Below, in pieces: positions 6,340-9,584 of a DNA stretch of 9,584 bases. The translations under genes and the position numbers were made by a program. Source of the stretch: Candidatus Aerophobota bacterium (lineage in GTDB: Bacteria; Aerophobota; Aerophobia; Aerophobales; B3-G15); contig JAGGZA010000048.1 in assembly GCA_021162265.1 (NCBI GenBank), forward strand, positions 1 to 9,584, given 5' to 3'. Position 1 is the stretch's first letter. The number at the start of each line of letters is the position of its first letter. The notes beneath the pieces were generated by a model. That model saw only the letters and a program-made list of their open reading frames with translations. It made no database searches and was not told the DNA's origin.

Positions 6340-9251
6340 AAAAGGATGTCATCTCCATTAGAATCATTAAAAATGCGTTAGATAACATAGCCAAAGAGAT
6401 GTTTTGGGCAACAGTAAGAACTGCAAAGAGTAGTATCATCTACGAAACTTATGACTTTGGACCAGGACTTACAGATGCTACTGGAAGGTTAATTTCAATC
6501 GGAACTGGCGTGCCAGTGTTTCATGGAATCATACCCCTTATCGCGAAAACTGTCCTAGAAGACGTAGAAAAAGAAGGTCTAGATATGAGTCCAGGAGATA
6601 TTTTTGTGCTAAATGACCCGTATAGGATTAGCACTCATCTAAATGACATAGCATTAGCAATGCCAATTTTTTACAAAGACGAACTTATTGGAATGGCAGC
6701 AATAAGAGGACACGTTAACGATGTAGGAGGTATGAACCCTGGAAGCTGGGGTCCTAACGCAACTGAGATATATCAAGAGGGATTGATAATTCCCACATGT
6801 CACTTCTATAAAGAAGGTAAATTAAACAAAGAAGTTGTAAGGATAATATTAAGTAACACTAGAATTCCTGACTATGTATATGGAGACCTAGAAGCTTTAG
6901 CTTCCGCATTAAGATATGCTTATAGAAGAATAAATGAATTATGCGATAAATACGGAGCTGAACTTGTTCGCGAGGCTATGGAGGATAGAATAAATGACGG
7001 CAAGATCATGGCCAAAAATAGACTAAAAGACTTACCAAAGGGAGAATTTTTTGCTGAAGAGAGAATAGAAAAATATGAAGGAATGGAAGAAGATCTTAGA
7101 ATAACTGTAAAGGTCAAGATTACAAACAAAAAGTTTATAGCAGATTTCACGGATAACCCGCCCCAGGTGGAGGCTCCAATTAACACGACTTTTGCAGGAG
7201 CATACACTGCAGCTGCAAATGCATTTATTGCGGCTACAGATCCTCATGCACCAGTTAATCATGGTTACCTAGAACCGATAGAGGTCATAGCACCAGAAGG
7301 TACATTGTTTAATGCTCTTCCTCCTGCTCCAGTAAGTTGTTACTGGGAAACTTTATTTTACGCAGTAGATCTAATTTGGAAAGCTTTGGCTCCCCACTTG
7401 CCTGAGAGATTTACAGCTGGACACTATCTCTCAGTGGTAAGTGAAACCCTTAGTATGGTTGATCTAAGAGATGGAAAGTACAAAATCTTATGTGAACCAA
7501 ATCCTGGAGGTTGGGGAGCCGGAATTGACAAGGATGGCGAATCATGTTTAGTCTCAGTAGCAGATGGTGAAACATACTGTCATCCCGTGGAAGTTCTTGA
7601 AAGGGAATATCCAATTAGAGTTGAATGTATGAGATTAAATCTTGAGGATGGAGTAGGACACGGAAGATTCAGAGGTGGCTTTGGGATGAGGAAGGATTAC
7701 AGAATACTCGCTGATGAAGCAACTTTAGTGTGTTCGATTAACAGAATTAGGTATCCACCGTGGGGAGTTGATGGTGGTGAAGATGGTTCGTGTAATCACA
7801 TAGTGGTAATAAGAAAGGACAAAGTTATCTTTGATGGTGGTAGAGCGTTCAATTTCAAATTAAAGAAAGGGGATATTGTCAGTATTAGAAGTGGTGGAGG
7901 AGCAGGATGGGGATCTACATTAGAACGTGACCCTAACTTAGTACTAGAAGATTACAAGAGCGGTTTAATAACTCTGGAACTAGCAAGAGAAAAGTACGGT
8001 ATACTTATAGATCCCGAGAAGCTCGTAGTAGACATGGAAGCTACGAAGACACTTAGAGAAAAAAGTTCAAAGAGAAAAAACTGCTACGGGGGAATAAAGA
8101 TGCCTCACAAAGATACCTTTTTCAAAAGGAACTTTGAGAGATTCTATGAGAAAATACAAGGAGAATACAAGGGAGCTTTGATTTCTCCCGGCCCCAATTT
8201 TTATTATTTGACTGGTCTAAACCCAGCAAGTACACTTGAAAGACTATTCCTCTTAATTGTGCCTGTCGGAAGCGAGCCGGTAATTTTGGCTCCTAAGTTG
8301 TATGAAAATGAACTAAAAACCTCATGGATAGAGAACATAATGCTTTGGGAAGACAAAGATAACCCATATCTCATTTTAAAAGAAATTTTGGACTCAACAG
8401 GGTTGAGTGATAAACCACGCTGTTGTAATCGATTACCTCCCCTTGCAAGAGAAAAGAAATTGTTAATTGAAGATACTATGCCGCTCTCGTTCTTTTACAA
8501 ACTGAAGCAAGCATTACGCGAACTAGATTTTGAACCATTGAGTAAAGTAGTTTCAGAATTGAGAGTAGTCAAGAGTAAAATAGAGACAGAATTTCTCAAA
8601 AAAGCGGCAAAGTTGGCTGATGAAGCATTTGAAAAACTTCTTGAAGAGGAGCTAGAAGGTAAGACCGAAAGAGAAATTGAGGCTCGAATAGAGTACATTC
8701 TCAAAACTCTTGGGGCAGAAGATATAGCGTTTAAGCCTTCAGTAGCTTCGGGTCCAAATAGTGCAAATCCTCATCACGCATCAAGTGAGAGAGTCATCAA
8801 AAAAGGAGACTTAGTTGTTATTGATTACGGAGCAAAGCATGGGGGTTACTGCTCAGATATCACTAGGACATTAGCAATTGGAAAAGTGCCAGAAGAAGCC
8901 AAAAAGGCTTATGAAACTGTAAAAGAGGCTCAACAGGAGGGTATTGACATGGTCAAAGAAGGAGCAATTGCAAAAGACATTGACCTAGCTGTTAGGGACA
9001 TTATAGAACGACATGGATATGGAAAATACTTCATCCATAGAACGGGACATGGATTAGGACTAGAAGTGCATGAAGAGCCGTATATCTCCTCCAATAGTGA
9101 AACTGTTTTAAAAGAAGGTATGGTGTTCACAATAGAGCCTGGGGTCTACATTCCTGGTAAATTTGGTATAAGAATTGAGGATGACATAGCTGTGATAAAT
9201 AAGAGGGGAGTGACACTAACAAATGCCGAAAAGGAATTACTTGTGTTATAA
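6336..9251 (+). CDS. hyuB: HyuB-type hydantoinase/oxoprolinase subunit fused to M24 prolidase
   Basis: The 971-residue frame is two complete proteins end to end. Residues 1 to about 575 are a HyuB subunit, the partner of the upstream HyuA. They show NDPY (93-96), THLND with His101 and Asp104, HVNDVGG with His126 and Asp129 (probable metal-site residues), and a C-terminal glycine-rich GRFRGGFGMRKDY and RSGGGAGWGS. This length is usual for a stand-alone HyuB. Residues 589-971 are a prolidase, described separately. The join is a short Lys-rich linker, REKSSKRKNCYGG, with no conserved sequence. The prolidase still has its own ATG (8100) and a weak SD (ggggg, 8088-8092). A TAA at 8095-8097 in the neighbouring frame would end HyuB immediately before it if one base were removed from A6 (8059-8064 or 8075-8080) or from G5 (8088-8092). 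I do not know this fusion as a standard architecture, so two separate genes with a one-base indel is the likelier ancestral state. Confidence 0.9.
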   Translation: MKKDVISIRIIKNALDNIAKEMFWATVRTAKSSIIYETYDFGPGLTDATGRLISIGTGVPVFHGIIPLIAKTVLEDVEKEGLDMSPGDIFVLNDPYRISTHLNDIALAMPIFYKDELIGMAAIRGHVNDVGGMNPGSWGPNATEIYQEGLIIPTCHFYKEGKLNKEVVRIILSNTRIPDYVYGDLEALASALRYAYRRINELCDKYGAELVREAMEDRINDGKIMAKNRLKDLPKGEFFAEERIEKYEGMEEDLRITVKVKITNKKFIADFTDNPPQVEAPINTTFAGAYTAAANAFIAATDPHAPVNHGYLEPIEVIAPEGTLFNALPPAPVSCYWETLFYAVDLIWKALAPHLPERFTAGHYLSVVSETLSMVDLRDGKYKILCEPNPGGWGAGIDKDGESCLVSVADGETYCHPVEVLEREYPIRVECMRLNLEDGVGHGRFRGGFGMRKDYRILADEATLVCSINRIRYPPWGVDGGEDGSCNHIVVIRKDKVIFDGGRAFNFKLKKGDIVSIRSGGGAGWGSTLERDPNLVLEDYKSGLITLELAREKYGILIDPEKLVVDMEATKTLREKSSKRKNCYGGIKMPHKDTFFKRNFERFYEKIQGEYKGALISPGPNFYYLTGLNPASTLERLFLLIVPVGSEPVILAPKLYENELKTSWIENIMLWEDKDNPYLILKEILDSTGLSDKPRCCNRLPPLAREKKLLIEDTMPLSFFYKLKQALRELDFEPLSKVVSELRVVKSKIETEFLKKAAKLADEAFEKLLEEELEGKTEREIEARIEYILKTLGAEDIAFKPSVASGPNSANPHHASSERVIKKGDLVVIDYGAKHGGYCSDITRTLAIGKVPEEAKKAYETVKEAQQEGIDMVKEGAIAKDIDLAVRDIIERHGYGKYFIHRTGHGLGLEVHEEPYISSNSETVLKEGMVFTIEPGVYIPGKFGIRIEDDIAVINKRGVTLTNAEKELLVL
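8100..9251 (+). other. pepQ: Prolidase (Xaa-Pro dipeptidase, M24B) moiety of the fused frame
   Basis: This part would hydrolyse Xaa-Pro or Xaa-hydroxyproline dipeptides in the cytoplasm with a two-metal site. Numbered from the ATG at 8100 (383 residues), the ligands are Asp242, Asp253, His317, Glu346 and Glu360. Their spacing (11, 64, 29, 14) is identical to D209, D220, H284, E313, E327 of P. furiosus prolidase, offset by 33. His225 (PHHASSE) and His324 (EVHEEPY) match H192 and H291. The position of R295, which I recall as helping bind the dipeptide's C-terminal carboxylate, is Tyr328 here, a form (HEEPYIS) also common in aminopeptidase P-like relatives, so specificity may differ. The creatinase-like N-terminal domain is about 33 residues longer than in P. 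furiosus, mostly before the catalytic domain. In context it could supply proline or hydroxyproline to the upstream dehydratase. Confidence 0.88.
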
Positions 9252-9281
9252 CGCGAATTTGGCTAACTTATTTTATGTTAA

Positions 9282-9425
9282 GAGGTGGTAAGATTGGGGG
9301 TGTTAGAGAAAATAAAAATAAACTACTGGAAGAGAGTGAGAGAAAAGACGTGGACCTGCGCCTTTGGGGCGGAACCACTTTTGCCCCTGTTTTCGGCTAA
9401 CGTTTCAGGTATAAACCTTCCATAA
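9282..9425 (+). pseudogene. 5' stub of the operon's next gene, cut by the right repeat arm
   Basis: The SD gaggtggt (9282-9289) lies 4 nt before TTG 9294, the same spacing as at hyuA and hyuB. The frame begins MGVLEKIKINYWKRVREK, a basic N-terminus such as precedes a membrane segment in transporters, though nothing identifies the family. At 9352 it runs into the inverted repeat and continues through foreign sequence to TAA 9423-9425, giving 43 residues in all. GTG at 9300 is an alternative start. About 20 codons are native. The gene would have been sixth in the operon. Confidence 0.6.
9352..9409 (+). repeat. Right arm of perfect 58-bp inverted repeat (probable IS end)
   Basis: This is the exact reverse complement of 1-58. 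It starts GGACCTGCGCC at the inner edge and ends at 9409. It interrupts the reading frame opened at 9294. Two arms with identical ends facing inward, each abutting a truncated gene, are what two oppositely oriented copies of one insertion element would leave. Confidence 0.9.
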
Positions 9426-9502
9426 GATACTCCATAGGCGATCGGTAGTCAAGTCGCGAGGGGCTTGTCTTGCAAAGGAGGTTGGGCAAACTCGATGGAG
9501 GG

Positions 9503-9584
9503 ATGGTTCGCCGTGAGCTTAGCTTGCGGAAGGCATTTGAGGTCTGTTTGGAACTGGCCCAAGCCCACTATGGGGATCAAAGGC
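9503..9584 (+). CDS. Possible 5' end of a transposase-like ORF, runs off the window
   Basis: From ATG 9503 the frame reads MVRRELSLRKAFEVCLELAQ and stays open to the end, 27 codons. The sequence looks like a charged amphipathic helix, better protein-like than the alternative frame from ATG 9495 (Trp- and Cys-rich, also open to the end). The SD aaaggagg is 21 nt upstream, too far for this ATG and 13 nt from the one at 9495, so the start is not settled. I do not recognise the family. Confidence 0.3.
   Translation, partial: MVRRELSLRKAFEVCLELAQAHYGDQR

Larger units (their letters stand above)
9352..9584 (+). mobile_element. Probable end of an insertion element continuing past the window
   Basis: The 233 bp from the repeat boundary to the window end are clearly GC-richer than the genes and unrelated to the operon. 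After the 58-bp arm comes about 150 bp that could be an untranslated leader, with an SD-like aaaggagg at 9474-9481, and then a possible coding start. No transposase motif is visible in the short stretch present, so the IS family cannot be named. A structured RNA would also explain the GC content, and I cannot exclude it. Confidence 0.5.

Noticed and set aside
8100..9251. Creatinase as the M24 moiety, making this a creatinine/N-methylhydantoin pathway with HyuA/HyuB
   Set aside because: Creatinase lacks the full two-metal ligand set, whereas all five ligands are present here with exact prolidase spacing.
1..9409. A single 9.4-kb transposon whose own terminal repeats are the 58-bp arms
   Set aside because: Not excluded, but no transposase lies between the arms and both inner borders cut unrelated genes, which fits two flanking elements better.
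1..9584. tRNA, rRNA or CRISPR array
   Set aside because: No cloverleaf, rRNA segment or regularly spaced repeat was seen; the only clear repeats are the 58-bp arms and the 9-nt pair near 132-149.

Overview
The window looks like a piece of a hyperthermophilic, anaerobic euryarchaeon, most likely Thermococcales (Pyrococcus, Thermococcus or a relative). The grounds are Shine-Dalgarno sites of the GGAGGTGAT/GGTGGT type, AGA/AGG and ATA codons, Lys/Glu-rich proteins, an oxygen-sensitive glycyl radical enzyme, and a prolidase whose five metal ligands have the same spacing as in Pyrococcus furiosus prolidase. The genus is not decided by the sequence.

Layout, all on the + strand. Positions 1-58 are one arm of a perfect 58-bp inverted repeat; the other arm is 9352-9409. 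Directly inside the left arm (59-434) lies a decayed 3' remnant of an L-serine dehydratase alpha-type gene. Then follow a glycyl radical enzyme (427-2907) closely resembling trans-4-hydroxy-L-proline dehydratase (HypD), its radical-SAM activase (2955-3866), a HyuA-type hydantoinase/oxoprolinase subunit (3914-5998), a frameshifted small cupin (6004-6339), and a HyuB-type subunit joined in frame to an M24 prolidase (6336-9251). A well-placed SD and start at 9282-9294 open one more gene, cut off by the right repeat arm at 9352. From 9352 to the end the DNA is GC-richer and probably belongs to an insertion element whose copies face each other across the window.

Working model (inference): the prolidase frees imino acids such as hydroxyproline from peptides, and the activase-primed HypD dehydrates trans-4-hydroxyproline to 1-pyrroline-5-carboxylate. 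HyuA/HyuB would act ATP-dependently on a related cyclic or carboxylatable compound. I do not know a described pathway with this gene set, so the combination is the main thing to examine.

A second theme is damage. There is a nonsense codon and a 4-bp net insertion in the dehydratase remnant, apparent single-base insertions in the cupin, a possible extra base at the activase start, and a HyuB-prolidase fusion that one fewer base would resolve into two genes. Either the island is decaying between insertion elements, or some homopolymer lengths are wrong in the assembly. By contrast the glycyl radical enzyme and HyuA are intact over more than 2 kb each.
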